Translations under genes and position numbers: made by a program | The notes under the pieces: model-generated | What the model saw: the letters and a program-made list of their open reading frames with translations, nothing else | Database searches by the model: none | What the model was told of the DNA's origin: nothing | Origin: Odiellus spinosus | Lineage: Eukaryota; Arthropoda; Arachnida; Opiliones; Phalangiidae | Reading direction: 5' to 3' | Assembly (NCBI GenBank): GCA_963920705.1 | Contig: OY987230.1 | Coordinates: forward strand, 18,687,320 to 18,751,319 | DNA length: 64,000 nt | In this document: positions 1 through 12,782 of the stretch, one piece after another | Layout: each line of letters begins with the position of its first letter | Position numbering within the stretch: the stretch's first letter is position 1

Positions 1-324
1 TGAAAACTATGCTGTATTTGAACAAGATGTTGTCTTTGATATTCTCCCAATAGATTTTAACTTTTTTATTTTTATTTTCTTTGCTCTTAAAACCCAAGTA
101 AGAAACTCTTTCCCCAATGCGTATCGGTCCTTTTTGTAAAATTGGATCTTTTCCATATAAATTTCTTGCCTTTGAGGGAAACTGAATTTATTGTATATTA
201 TGAATTATAAGCTTGGAATGAACATAAATATCTATAACAAAATTGGTTTTATATTAAAACAATGCCCTCCTGGAATTCTTAGATTGAAAACCATTTTCCT
301 TTAATTTTTTTATTTCATATTTCA

Positions 325-980
325 TATATTCAATAAAAGTAAATAATAATAATATCAGCAGAAGCCGATGAAACCCTCCTTTGAAGTCTATTACTCCCGG
401 GTCTTGTCTACCCCTCTCTGTATGGGTTAGTTTCAAAAAGCGCGATTCGTACGCCGCCTAACGGTAGATATTTTCGGAGCAGGAGTTCGTCGAGCGAATA
501 TCTCTAGCAGCCTTGGAGTTCGTCAAAAAAACGTCGTCGTTTGTGGAGAGAGAATTTCCAATTTTCCGTAGACAGGGGGGTATGAAGTAGGACCCCTCCG
601 ATCTCGTAAAATTGTGAATTTTACCCATACAGAGAGGCGCGCTATATGTAACATTAGAGTAGTAGACTTCAAAGGAGGGTTTCATCGGCTTCTGATATCA
701 GCAAAGGTCCAGGTAAACGTACTAGCCCATCACCCCTGTCTGGCTCGAGTAAGTTGGACTCTTCCTCGATATTTGAGTCTGGAGAGAAGAACGGAATTTA
801 GGCGGGCCGCGCTTGCTATATTGTCTTCCCTCCCAACTTAGAAATTTCTCCAAAGAGAGGCGCTTCCAATTTCACTATTTACACTGACTGCGGCCTCTAG
901 AGTGTCTGGAATCAGAATCTGCCGGTGCATTTACCTGCGGGGCGTTGTTTACTTTTATGGAATAAGGTTATTGACTTTTG
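325..980 (+). mobile_element. MITE-2 copy a, split by a MITE-1
   Basis: A non-autonomous foldback element whose inner terminal repeat starts CAGCAAAGGTCCAGGTAAA and whose outer right end is ...TTGACTTTTG at 980. A MITE-1 copy (359-694) sits inside its left terminal repeat with a perfect 7-bp duplication ATATCAG, so MITE-2 was there first. The outer left end is degenerate and its start near 325 is approximate. Compared with the best copy (23672-24059), this one lacks the stretch AAAATAGCCAAAAAAGTC and most of the right inner terminal repeat. No transposase frame is present. Confidence 0.65.
359..694 (+). mobile_element. MITE-1 copy A1
   Basis: Starts CAGAAGCCGATGAAACCC and ends with its inverted form. 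The terminal inverted repeats are about 39 bp. Flanked by perfect 7-bp direct repeats ATATCAG (352-358 and 695-701). Older subfamily A, diagnosed by GTTAGTTTCAAAAAGCGCG near the left end and CCCCTCCGATCTCG near the right. Non-coding: the open frames across it change from copy to copy. Confidence 0.9.
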
Positions 981-2197
981 ATATCATAACTTTTTTCGAT
1001 TGAAATCTTTTTTGTGAATGAAGGAAAAATATTTAATATTGAATTTTGATTTAGTTTAAAGTATTCATGCAATATATTACGGAAGAATATTTTATGTGAT
1101 TTCCATAGACTATAACTATAAAAATATATATTTTATTATTTTATTTCCTTCGAATTTAGTTAAATTGAGAATTATTTTACTTTATTTATCTAAAATTCAA
1201 GAATACTAAATTATCCCCTAGAGCTCTGTTATACTTTTGAATACAAACCTGTTCATAGATAAAGCTTAAAATATAAATCTTTGGATATATCCTATCTTTA
1301 ATTTCGTAACGAGCACCAGAGATTAGAGAAAAATAATTATTAAGGTAAACGTGAAATACTTGATGCAAATTCAATCTGTCTTCCGAAGGTTAGAACTTCC
1401 TGACATTTATAAATTCAATATAAATGAGTTGGCGCTGCTTTTCAAACTCGTTATTCCTGGAATTTCGCTCATTAAGGACTAAAGTTTACTTTTTAACAAA
1501 ACATTTACCGAGCTCCAAATAAATCAAGCCTTTAGGCTAACTTAAAACGTTTGGAATATATATATATATGTATATATATTTAGACAATATAAGTTTTCAA
1601 CGATATTCGGGTATACGTATTATATACCAGGGATGCGATTCCATTATACAAAGGCTTAGCTAATACTTAACTGACATTTAATCCCCTTAGGGAAGGACAG
1701 GGTTAAAGTTTACATACGAGCTATCATTGGGTATATGTAGTTCGAGAAGGATAAACAGTTAAAACTACGGTACTATTGCGACGAATAAGTGTTTAAAGCC
1801 GGAATAATGACGTCAGAAGTCATTACCCAAGTTTGGAAAGCGTATCGTAGAGTGTTTGCGAAGAACTTTCAGCTCCTAGTTGAAGAAGAGATTAAAATAA
1901 ATGGCTGTATTTATCAAAAATGATGGACGATTTACCAAAATATATATATTTTTTCGAGATGGAACAGTTTAACGTTCGTTGGATTAAAAACAATAGATTT
2001 AAAGGTGGAAAGAATAATAAGAATTATCTTAAATATAACCAAAAATATTTAAATTCACTTTTCAGCCCTCTCCTGGTAAATCTATAGCCAATCTTATTAA
2101 AATGCTCATTTTTTTGGATTAGTGTTGAGTAGATCCGATCGATCAAGTAATCGAGTAATCGATTTCATTTAAAAGTAATCGGCAAGATCTGGTAATC
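981..2197. other. AT-rich stretch, nothing recognised
   Basis: No coding exon, RNA gene or clear repeat family seen. There is a short TA-rich microsatellite near 1556-1580. At about 2130-2200 the motif AGTAATCG recurs several times. Confidence 0.5.
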
Positions 2198-2344
2198 ATG
2201 TATCGGCAGATTCTGATTCGAGATACTCTAGCGGCCGGATGATAACTTTTTTGGCTAATTTTAAGTGATGGGCTAGTACGTTTGCTGATAATATTTAGCT
2301 CCGAGGCGCTGTTTACTTTTGTCGAATAACGTCATGAACTTTTG
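2198..2344 (-). mobile_element. MITE-2 copy b, internally deleted
   Basis: Shares the blocks CGGCAGATTCTGATTCGAGA and GTGATGGGCTAGTACGTTTG with the complete MITE-2, in inverted orientation, and ends ...GAACTTTTG. Most of the middle is missing. Confidence 0.6.
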
Positions 2345-2385
2345 CTGCGTTCAAAACTAAACGTACCTACTTTTATAAACCAGAG

Positions 2386-2721
2386 CAGAAGTAGATGAAA
2401 CCCTCCTTTGAAGTCTATTACTCCCGGGTCCTGTCTACCCCTCTCTGTATGGGATAGTTTCAAAAAGCGCGATTCGTACGCCTCCTAACGGTAGATATTT
2501 TCGGAGCGGGAGTTCGTCCAGCGAATATCTCTAGCAGCCTTGGAGTTCGTTAAAAAACGTCGTCGTTTGTGGAGAGAGAGAATTTCCAATTATCCGTAGA
2601 CAGGGGGTATGAAGTAGGACCCCTCCGATCTCGTAAAATTGGGAATTTTACCCATACAGAGAGGAGCGCTATGTGGAACATTAGAGTAGTAGACTTCAAA
2701 GGAGGGTTTCATCGGCTTCTG
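2386..2721 (+). mobile_element. MITE-1 copy A2
   Basis: Subfamily A. Its left end reads CAGAAGTAGATGAAACC, a variant also found at the right ends of copies A3 and A7. Perfect 7-bp target duplication ACCAGAG at 2379-2385 and 2722-2728. Confidence 0.9.
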
Positions 2722-2728
2722 ACCAGAG

Positions 2729-3680
2729 TAAAAATAAACTGGAATTTTAAAGCGATGAATGAAATGCAAATAATTTTTATTTTTATTGATGAGCTCTGAA
2801 AAATCGATTAAAAAATAATTATATACATTGCTTTCCACCGTCCCTTTATTACGATAGTATAATATTGTTAAATTTACTTGTGGCTAACATTTCCGTGATT
2901 TGAAAATGTTTGGATGAAAACAATGAAGCGCTATAAGTTTATATGACGTGATAAATGATCTCTTTTACATTTAAAATATTCTAATACTACGTTTTCGTCG
3001 CTCGCGCGATGAAATTGGAATTTTGAGCGTTGCCGTCGCCGGGAGATATTTTCTGACGCATCAGTGTTTAAACCCCGTTATTAATGAGATTTTTAACCAA
3101 ATAGGGGTTTGGTTAAAATATAGGCCACAATCTTATATTCAAACTTTAAGGGATTACATACCGTATATACCAAATATGAATAATTTACTATGATAATTTT
3201 ACGGTTTTAACCTAAAGCCTTTTTTTTATTTTTTTTATTTTTTCATTTGAGCAAAAATATTTTTACATATTTTCTTAACGGTGTTTTAAAATGTTAACTT
3301 AGTTATATGGACTACTTTATTTCAAGCTAGGAAACGCTAAGGCGGATTTATACAAAATTATACCTTTTAAGTATTTAAAAATATCCTGCACTCTTGGAGT
3401 AAAGTCTGTAGTTAATTTTGAGATTTTTAGGGAAAATATTCGAAATTTTCCTATAGAGGTGTTTAACCTTGGCGCAACCCAGTGTAAGGCAAAGCAGATT
3501 TCCAGGGTTTTAAGTTCTAATGTATTTTCAATTTGACGCCTGTAAAAATGCTTCAATTGTCGTACATTGAAGTTCAGAGAAAAGTGAGACATTTATGCCA
3601 TAATTTTAATCGAATAATTTAAATCCGAATTTAAATCCATTAATTTATCAAATAATTTAAATTAAAAATAACCAAAAATT
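2729..3680. repeat. AT-rich DNA with one copy of the GGCGGATTAATACA family
   Basis: Mostly unrecognised AT-rich DNA. At about 3331-3370 lies GCTAAGGCGGATTTATACA, a member of the dispersed repeat described at 33500-33570. The 91-codon minus-strand frame over 3317-3592 covers this repeat and is not supported as a gene. Confidence 0.4.
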
Positions 3681-4200
3681 TAAACAAATTCGAATCAACA
3701 AATCGAATAGTTTTAATCGAAATTCGAATCAACAAATCGAATAATTTTAATCGAAATTAAAATCGAATAATTTTAATCGAAATTCAAATCATTCAATCGA
3801 ATAGTTTTAATTGAAATTCAAATCATTCAATCGAATAGTTTTAATTGAAATTCAAATCATTCAATCGAATAATTTTAATCGAAATTCAAATCATTCAATC
3901 GAATAATTTTAATCGAAATTCAAATCATTCAAATCTAATAGATTTAATCGAAATTCAAATCAATCAAATCTAATAGATTTAATCGAAATTCAAATTAATC
4001 AAATCTAATAGATTTAATCGAAATTCAAATTAATCAAATCTAATAGATTTAATCGAAATTCAAATTAATCAAATCTAATAGATTTAAATCGAAATTCAAA
4101 TCAATCAAATCGACTAATTTAAATCGAAATTCAAATCAATCAAATCGATTAATTTCAATCCTATTTTAAATCGGTTTTAAATCAATTACTTTAATCGAAT
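3680..4200. repeat. Satellite-like tandem array, unit about 34 bp
   Basis: About 15 imperfect units built on TAATCGAAATTCAAATCA and CAATCGAATAATTTT. The variant changes along the array (AATAATTTT, then AATAGTTTT, then TAATAGATTT), so neighbouring units resemble each other more than distant ones, as expected from local amplification. No coding potential. Confidence 0.85.
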
Positions 4201-4784
4201 ATGTTTTATATTAATTTAAATCGATCAATAAATATTAATAATACATTACAAATAATATTGCTACAATGTACTGGTATTTATTTTTAATATTTAACACGCG
4301 TATCCCAGTAAATGAAAAAGTATCAGTATCATAACGTCTTTATCAGCATTCCCTATACGTTCCAAGAGATTTTTCACGATTCGTTAACTTTTGAAATGAA
4401 TTTCGTGGCGGGCACGGTATAAGAAATAAAATCAAAGCAATATAATTCGATTGATTCGATCAAGCGCCTATTGCACTTTGAAGTCTTATTTCGACGAATA
4501 AGTCAATCTAGTTTGGGGGGAAAAGAAGCTATATAGCGTCCAAATTTCTTTTTTCACTCCAAAAATTTCTTCTCTAGTTGAGAAAAAAAATCCTAAAGGT
4601 TAAGTAGCAGCTAAACTGATCATTTCTTTTGAAAGCCGTAGTTTTTTCTTAAAAGTGAGACTGTCACGTATATTTGAAATCCAAACACCAAGAGCGCATG
4701 ATCCATATGTTTATTTTTCTCGTGCTTTTACTGATATCGCTTATTGATAAATCACTTCAAATGTCCCTTTCAAGAAAACCAATC

Positions 4785-5068
4785 TTACCCGGAAAATAGG
4801 CTTAGCCAGATTCATGGACATCCAGAATTTCTTACCATTGAAGGGTTATCGACCAATGAGCAAAGGCCTGTCGATAAGGCGAGATCTCCTTGAGACTTCC
4901 AATAACACGCGATTGGTCGATGACACATCAATGCGAAGAAATTCAGATTCTCCATGAATCCAGCTAAGCCTATTTTCCTGGTAATTTTTAAATTTCTAGT
5001 TTAATATTTGTTTGAATTATTTTATTGGTGGATTGAACCTACGGATATCGATAGGTTGGATTCTCCCT
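4785..5068. mobile_element. MITE-4 copy a (diverged)
   Basis: Foldback core with AAAATAGGCTTAGCCAGATTCATGGA on one side, in part, and TCCATGAATCCAGCTAAGCC on the other. The right end TTGGATTCTCCCT is followed by TTAA. The left outer part is not recognisable. Compare the full copies at 31130-31563 and 43745-44177. Confidence 0.65.
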
Positions 5069-5072
5069 TTAA

Positions 5073-7000
5073 GTTGCATACTTAAATTTAATTCTATGGT
5101 TTAATATAGTTTAATTTACTTCTCTTTAATGTTAAAGTTAGAATTTAGCAGACTTTTTCGTTCTTATCCAACATAATTTTAACGTTAGCCGCTTATAACT
5201 ATAGCCTCTGGGTTGTGTCGGACATTGAACGAAGGGTCGATTCCAGGCCCAGGTTACGAGGAATGCTTTAAGTTTGTCGTAACTACCTGCGAAAATGTAG
5301 AATTTTATAAAATCCAATTTAATTTTCGTTAATGAATCAATCAAACTAAAGAGCTGGTTTTTAAAGATTTTCAAGGTTGAAACTTCCTGTTTAAACTTAC
5401 AATATTGGTTGTTAAATTCTGCGTGCGACTAACCCTTTAAATGAAAAAGGAACCAACTTCTCTCGTTTTATCACTAGAGAAAGATCGGGAGCTCGTTTTG
5501 TTGTATAAATTGGATTTTATTGGGCAATTTTTTTGCGCCCTTTTCTTGGTCTTATTTCTCATCAGATTCTTTTTTTTTTTTTTTTTCTTTCTTTTTTTTT
5601 AGTTCTAGTTAGACCTATTTCTGATTTTTCTTCAATATTGGAACCCCAATTTTTATTTCTTGGCTCATATTTTGTTGTCGAGGGAATGATAGTTTTCAAT
5701 ATAAACTTTTTTCATACCCTGATCTTACAAGGAGACTACCCGAGGTGTTTATCGCCGATTTTGTCCAAAGTCTGCTATAATGTAGACCTAAATAAGACAT
5801 GAAAATCCCCAAAAGGAGACAACGCACTACCCATTAGTTTGGCCATGGCAACCGAAAACGATTTTGGCCATTTCAATCGAAAAAATCTCCATTGAAAAAA
5901 AGCGTGGGATTTTCTCAGTTTCACAGGTGAAACATTTTCGAAATTGTCTAATGGTCAATATGGTTCGTATCTAGGTAAAATTCATCAAGTTTGGGTAAAT
6001 TGGGACTTTGTTGGGGTAAAATTGGTACCAAACCAAAAACGTCTAAAAATAGTTTGAAAATTCCGAAAATGAATTCAAAAGCTGTTCCATTTTTAGCTCC
6101 AAGGCTCCCCTTTAAAACTTTATTTACAAGTCGTGCCCTATCTTTCTATTCCTTATATATATATCAAGAAAAGAAATGCCTGAGGTATCTCTATTAAAAT
6201 GTAGCTATCTGGATTCCGCTTCATTTATTTAAAGAATCGACTAATTAGTGTAGAAGAAAAGAGGGGGGCTAGTAAGACTAGACCCTCCCTCTAAATGTAT
6301 CTTGAGAGAACTCTAATAGCGCTCTTGTATACACGTCTATGCTTTTAGATACTTTTTTTAGCACAATTTTTTTCTTTCCTATACTCCTTTATAATAGCCA
6401 CAGGGCTAAAGCTATAAGCTTAGCTTTGAAATGAGCTGGACTTAAAGGGAAGGTAAAACATAAAGGCTAAATTTCTGTTCATAGATGTAGATATGTTTTG
6501 TTCAATTTAAAATATGATCAGCCCAAACTCTTCTAATTTATAGATAGGATTTCCCAAAGGTTTAACTTAACTTTGACAGATTTAAATTCAGAGTAGTTTA
6601 TAAATAACTCTTGTACTTGGGCAAATTTTTAATTTAATTAAATGTATGTCACATTCACTGTTTAGAGAACGTTATAGAATTCTTAGTATCTTGACGCCCC
6701 ATTTTTTTATCCCATAGTAAAATATAAACTCTAACTTTAAATAAATGTATTGCAAACGGACTAGTACGTCCCAAAGCTCTTGGAAAACGTTTGTTTAATA
6801 ACCAGTTTTTATTAACCATGAAGTAATTTAATATTTTTCTATATAGGCCTAATATTTATTTACTAAAAAATAGACAAAAAAAATATATTTTTCAATCTTC
6901 CTTTTAATACACGTGGCAAGACACTTCAAAAGAGGCGGTTGGTTGGTCAGGGGTATTCGTTTAATCAAGGTTTCGTATCCTCATTAACGGTTCGCTTGGC
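5073..7000. other. Unassigned DNA with one shared dispersed block
   Basis: Contains a T-rich tract near 5570-5600 and an AT-rich remainder. The block about 6040-6150 (core TCAAAAGCTGTTCCATTTTT) resembles 31010-31090 and, more weakly, 26000-26030, so it is a dispersed repeat. No exon is supported. Confidence 0.4.
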
Positions 7001-7340
7001 GTTACTTCGCTCGAGGGTTCCTATTCCTCTATACTAGGGCGCTAATCAGTCTTCCCCTCCCTATAGCTCTTTCCCGCCATTCCTTCTCATCGTGCACGCG
7101 CCTCCCTCTTTCATTAGGATTTCCGCCCAATGGTAATAACCTCTCGGCTAGCTACCTGAGTTCCAAAATTTTGGCGGGAAACTAAAGCGCGCGCTCGAGA
7201 TTATTTTTCCACCGTTCCACGTTCCTGTATAATCTTGCGCCAAGGCTTAGTTACTTTAACAGCGTGATGCGCGGCTGGAATCTAGAACCGTATCTTTCTG
7301 TATTCGCTCGTCTCAGCTCTCAACTAATTGCGTTCATTGA
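7000..7340. promoter_or_regulatory. CpG- and GC-richer block with an E2F-type site
   Basis: Base composition changes sharply from the AT-rich surroundings, with many CpG steps (for example GCGCGCGCTCGAG). At 7169-7182 it reads TTTTGGCGGGAAAC, a consensus-type E2F/DP binding site. It may be a promoter or enhancer of a gene whose exons I cannot recognise. That role is inference. Confidence 0.3.
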
Positions 7341-7629
7341 TTCGTTAGTTCGGAGATGGGTGAGAATCGGATGAGAGAAAAAAATAACTTTGACACGCAA
7401 AATTATTACTACGTATATGGTACAGAAAAGTTGAGGGAAGTAATATTTTGATGAGGTTTTGGGATTTATTTTCGTTGACTTCATTAATTCGACAGAGAAA
7501 ATGAATTAGTGTTAATTAAAATTAGACGGATATTTATGTAAAGCTTGCAGGCTTGTCCTTTCATTAGAATATAATAGTATAATTATCATTCGATTGGAAT
7601 TCGTAAGAAAATGAAGGGTAAAGTGAGGC

Positions 7630-7895
7630 TGAACTCCAAATGGAAATTAGAATTTTCTGATTCAAAATATGTATATACGTATGTCATAGAAAATAAATTA
7701 CCTCGACAGTAAAATTACGTATTTTATAATTGAAATAAAAATTCTCCGCAATACTACGTCATCACTATGGTCGCGTGCCTAAAATTGATTCTCGCACGTT
7801 CTGGCAAGTGATAAAGTAGCTTTCACGTCGTCTTTTTCGTAAAAGTACTTGATCCAGAGAGTCCTACGTTGTTAGGCTGGATTCTTCCTTTAAGA
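7630..7895 (-). mobile_element. MITE-7 copy, reverse orientation
   Basis: Matches 8700-8985 and 51865-52145 in inverted orientation: CTCCAAATGGAAATTAGAAT, TATGTCATAGAAAAT, ACTACGTCATCACTATGGTC and CTTTTTCGTAAAAGTACTTG follow in order. The family is an old dispersed element of about 280 bp. Ends are approximate and I see no clear inverted termini. Confidence 0.6.
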
Positions 7896-7960
7896 TAAAG
7901 CTAAAACTAATCCATTTTCAAATTATTAGACATTTCCTATCCTCTTGAGTTAAGTAGTAT

Positions 7961-8274
7961 CAGAAGCCGATGAAACCCTCCTTTGAAGTCTATTACTCCC
8001 TGGTCTTGTCTACCCCTCTCTGTATGGGTTAGTTTCAAAAAGCGCGATTCGTACGCCTCCTAACGATAGATATTTTCGGAGCGTGAGTTCGTCGAGCGAA
8101 TATCTCTTAGCAGCCTTGGAGTTCGTCAAAAAAACGTCGTCGTATGTGGAGAGAGAGAATTTCCAATTTTGCGTAGACAGGGTTGTATGAAGTAGGACCC
8201 CTCCGATCTCGTAAAATTGGGAATTTTACCCATACAGAGTAGTAGACTTCAAAGGAGGGTTTCATCTACTTCTG
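7961..8274 (+). mobile_element. MITE-1 copy A3, short
   Basis: Subfamily A with a deletion of about 22 bp next to the right terminal repeat (the block containing GAGCGCTATATGGAACA is missing). Perfect 7-bp target duplication GTAGTAT at 7954-7960 and 8275-8281. The right end is the variant CTACTTCTG. Confidence 0.9.
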
Positions 8275-8699
8275 GTAGTATATCGTAAAATTTAAATTTA
8301 TCCATATTTCAATTAAAGTTCGGTAAATAAATTTCAAATATATGCAAAGTTTCCGAAAGAAATTATATTTCTCGACTGTATCGCTAGCGATATTTAATTT
8401 CGAAAAATGGGGAAACCCGTTCATTAATAATAAATTCGAAATATTATGTATCTCAATATCACACGCGTGGATAGCGTATTATATTTTATATCCCTATCAA
8501 TAGCGTTTCCTAGGATGTTCCATGCCCATTTACCAGTCATAAAGATAGTTCAAATAACTCCTTATAATGATGAAAGTTTCGGAACGGGTAAAATTATGTT
8601 CGAGTATAACCTATGAACAAAATCATAGGCCAGAAGTCTCTTACTTTACTAATTCCAGAAGTTAATGAAAAGTTCTTATGAAGTTCTTATTATAATACC

Positions 8700-8985
8700 C
8701 CAAATTTATGGTTAACGATAATTTTCATACTAACTGCAGATTACGTACTTTTAACCTTATCACGCGCGAGAATCAACTGTTGGCTCTACAATAGACGCGC
8801 GACCAAAGTGATGACGTATTTTTTGGCGGGAAATTTTTATTTTAAAATTTTTGAAAATAGTGATTATGAAATATTTATTTTTACTGTCGCTGTAATTTTG
8901 TTCTATGACATATGTATATATATTTAGAATCGTTTTTTAACGATCTTTCCGAAAATGCTACTCAATTTCCATTTGGAGTTTATGA
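8700..8985 (+). mobile_element. MITE-7 copy, forward orientation
   Basis: Contains CACGCGCGAGAATCAACTG, GTGATGACGTATT, TATGACATATGTATATATAT and CGATCTTTCCGAAAATGCTA in the family order. In this copy the GCGGGGAATTTTT block of other members reads TTTTTTGGCGGGAAATTTTT (about 8817-8836), which matches an E2F site. Confidence 0.65.
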
Positions 8986-9010
8986 AAACATAACAGCATT
9001 ACATCCTCTG

Positions 9011-9110
9011 CAGATGAGGCGTAATTAGCCGTGGTTTAATCAAGAGGTTTTCTCAGTTCAATAAACCTCGGTTAAATCTGATTAAACCGCGGTTAGTTAC
9101 GTCTCGTCTG
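9011..9110. mobile_element. MITE-11, 100-bp foldback
   Basis: The left 30 bases, from CAGATGAGGCGTAATTAGCC, pair with the right end ending ...ACGTCTCGTCTG. The CAG...CTG termini recall MITE-1, but no target duplication is visible (flanks CATCCTCTG and AAAAGGGG). Confidence 0.6.
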
Positions 9111-9118
9111 AAAAGGGG

Positions 9119-12100
9119 TATCACTTTTAACTTCTGTTACTATCCAAACCCCCTGATATCTTTCCGGTAATTCATAGAGTGACCGCAAACATCAACTCTC
9201 TTTCATACGATGTCGAGTAATATAAAGAAAATAAGTCAAAATAAGTGCATATATACCGAATAGGAGGAGAGTTTATTTTGGACGATCCGCAGAAACTCGC
9301 GGGGGGTAATTTGAGGGAGGGAATGAATGACGCTTTCGATGGTGGCGGCGGCTTGGTGTCGACAGATACTCCCGTTAACCTAGATGAAGGCGGCCTGGCA
9401 CCACTCCGCAAAATCACCCGGAGATTGCGCTACGACTTTCACCATCTCCCAACACATTTAGTTAACTTCAAATAATTGTATCGCGAGATCTGTTACTCTT
9501 AACGTACTGAATTCTGAAACTGATAAGGAACTTTAGTCCACCGTGAGACGTTTCAACCAGTGATATCAACATATACCAGCCTGATATTATATATATCACA
9601 TCGGTGATTGGGAATTCAAGGTATTTTGGGAAGTGTAAGCTTCGTACTAACTGAAATCTCGCTACGATTTGAACTCCGTAGTCCATCCACCCAATTGATA
9701 AATGAAGGTTGACCTATATTACGTAGGGACCCCGTAGGCGCCCTATTCCTCCCCCTCCTTTATCGTACGGGGGTGGTCCGGGTGGGCAATTGCCCCACGC
9801 AGCTTATTCGGCACCGGTGTCATCCCATAAACTAGGGTTAAAGAGCCAGTTGGGGTTAGGCAATTGATTTTAGAAGGAACATTAGCTCTCGCAGCCTTAT
9901 ACTATAGATTCCTTTTGCTATATAGTTCGTCTCATTCTCAATATTCATTGAATAAAGGTAAAGATTTCAATAAAATCTTTCAATGTAAGGAATAGCCTTC
10001 TTTCGCCATTCCTCTTTGATTTCGCATTTATTGAATACTGCTCGAACTCTCGCGTTAAATTGGGAATGCATTTGTGTTCTCCCAATTGGCCAATTTGTGT
10101 CTACTTCTAAATATGACCTTTGGTAGCTTAGGCCCATTTTTATTATTGTCCTTTTCGGTCTAATTTTCCTCTAATGTTTAAAATTGATTTTAACATAATT
10201 TCGCGTGCTATTTATTTTTAAAATAATATTTTTATTGGAAGGCAAATGGATTTAGGCTATTATTTAAAGTGATACCTAAGTGTTATATTACAATTAAAAC
10301 GAATAAGAAATATGAACAGTTTTAATTAATAATAACAGTAAAGTTTCTCTTTCGAAAATAGAGAACTAAAAATCTGAGAAAAATATAAATAGATGAAAAA
10401 AACTTAAATATACTTTATAGCGAGAGTTTTAAACAAAGCAATGGTCATTCTATTTAATAGAATTTTATCTATAAAATGTTTAACACTTTAGATATGGCTG
10501 GGAGCTCTACATTTCAAGAATCAGAAGCTATAGCTACTTTCCCACGTAGGTATAGTTTTAAGCCGCTTCTAGTATTAGGTATTTGATATAGCGGTACGTA
10601 TATCAATTGATATAAATTGTATAAGTGTGATTGCGGGCTCCGCGAGTAAAACGGATGGGAGTGACGCGTTAAGGACAGGTCAATAGGGCTCTAGCTCTGG
10701 CTCGTCTGATTATGTGACACGTTGAACATAGGGAAACTCCACTCCTAAAGCTCGAATCAATTCCCAGATTACAACGCTTTGAAAGATAAACCTTCCTAAA
10801 ACTGTAAAACTGTTCTTTAAGATTTCAAGATTCGGAGGAGTTTTATTCCCTCGTATCTATTGAAATCTGTGCATGACCACGAGTCTGTCCGCGTGTACTG
10901 GAGTCTGTAATCTGTATATTTATCACGGGCATTCTCTTTCTCTCTTATACCATATCTGTTGAGTTTGATAGGCTATAGCATACGTAGCGCGGGGGAGTTC
11001 GTCGTCATATGACAGCCGATTTATCCCGCGGTGAGTTGTGCCGGATCGAAGAGAACAGATGAAAATGATTAAAGTGGGACGATAATTTAATATAATAACT
11101 GATATTTCAGTATATATCTCGTTCTAGGTATTATATTCCTCGATATGGAGTTTCAGTCATATCTCTATTCGTTGCGGTTAAAAATTAATTAAAATTGTAA
11201 TTCAACTTAACAAAGAATTTGAAGCTAAAGAGAATGATAATTTGTCGTGTTTAGAGTTCTAAATCTGTAATTTATCGTGATAAATTACCAGGCTAATGGT
11301 AATTTACAGTTTTCTCTGGTAAAATTACCAAAATAGGTGGTAAATTACAGCGTAATTTACCAATTTTCAAAATCGGTATCGCTCTTATAAAACTGACTTG
11401 AATACCGAAAGTGTTGACTGCTTATATAACCTTATACGCTCCTATTCTTATCCACTTTCGTGAGATTTAGGCTTAACGAAATTTTAAAATTGATAAAGCA
11501 ACACGCCCTATGTAGTAGTCAAAAGTTATCTTTTGGATATAAAACAGGTTTAGATTAAACATAACGCGCTATAATTAATTAATAATTGAATTGGGTAATT
11601 ACTATTTATACCCCTGTTTAAATTTGATATGGTGAATAAACAGTACTTCCTATATTTCCTATATTTTCAGTGCCTTCCTATAAATTCCTATAATTGACGG
11701 TTTTCTCCTATATTTTCCTATTTTTTCACTTCGGTTATCAGGTTATTCATTTTCAAATAAACGTATAATTTGAAATTCCTCAAAAATAAAATATTCCCAC
11801 CAAGCATAAAGTCAAAAACGGATTGTTGCCGTGGTAGGATAATTTTGTTTATAAGTTAAGCCTTTTAGCGTATAGCCTCGAACCCAAAGAGTCTCTCACG
11901 AAAGTATCTATTATTAGCATCACTTTAAAAACTTCAAAAATAACCTGGGTTTGCTTATAATTAATTTAAATTAAAAATTACAACTTTTTTATACCTTCTA
12001 CTCCTATAGCTATTAGTGTTATTACTCCATGGGTACTCTAATTATTTCTTTAATATTCGTTTTCAATTAATTTTTATCAATTTTGAAACATTTTATAACA

Positions 12101-12780
12101 ATTAACGTGTGTCAGGATAAAATTTAAAACTATTATAATTATTTTCAACCTTAGTTTAGCTTTAAAACACTTCAAAATGTAATTTAAATATTTATAGTTT
12201 TACATACTTATTTAAGGTTTTTATTGCGAATTTCCGCCCATAATGCAACTCTAGAATATTTTTGCTTATTTCCAGTCATGCCCTCTCGTTACGCCTCCCT
12301 CGGACCTCCCCCTTCTTCCCCGTCTAGAGTAATATGGCGCCTGACAGTAGCGCTACGCCGGTTTTTTACTAAATTTAAATTCGGTTTAATTCGCGTTTAA
12401 AATGTCGTTAATCCTTGTAATACGTGACCAAAGGATGTCTAAACTATCTGGAATTTAGGATGTAATCTCTTTGGGTCCCCCCAAAGTCGGTGAGTTTCAA
12501 AAATTTCATTTTTTTAGGGGTCAGTGATGGGTGCTTTATTGATGATTGCGATCTTTGACTTCGACGATCTACGTAGGGCCGAGGCTTACCGATGATTTTG
12601 TGTTTCGCGGGGGTAGATGACGAGGGAGGCGGGAAACGTTCAAGATACGTTTTTGGGCTTAATTTTCAACGAGTTGATTCAAAAAGGTAGCCATTTTTGC
12701 TAAAAATGTATTATAATGTCACGGGGGTCTGGGGGACTTAAACATCTAAAAGTAAGGACATAATTATGATATAATTATAG
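9119..12780. other. Long stretch without a recognised gene
   Basis: The 76-codon plus frame at 9245-9475 and its antisense are open, but neither resembles a family I know. A moderately GC-rich block lies at 9720-9850. At 11265-11365 several GGTAATTTACC-type short inverted repeats are clustered. At 11650-11720 the hexamer CCTATA recurs. The 12240-12660 block is GC-richer. None supports a gene call. Confidence 0.4.
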
Positions 12781-12782
12781 AT

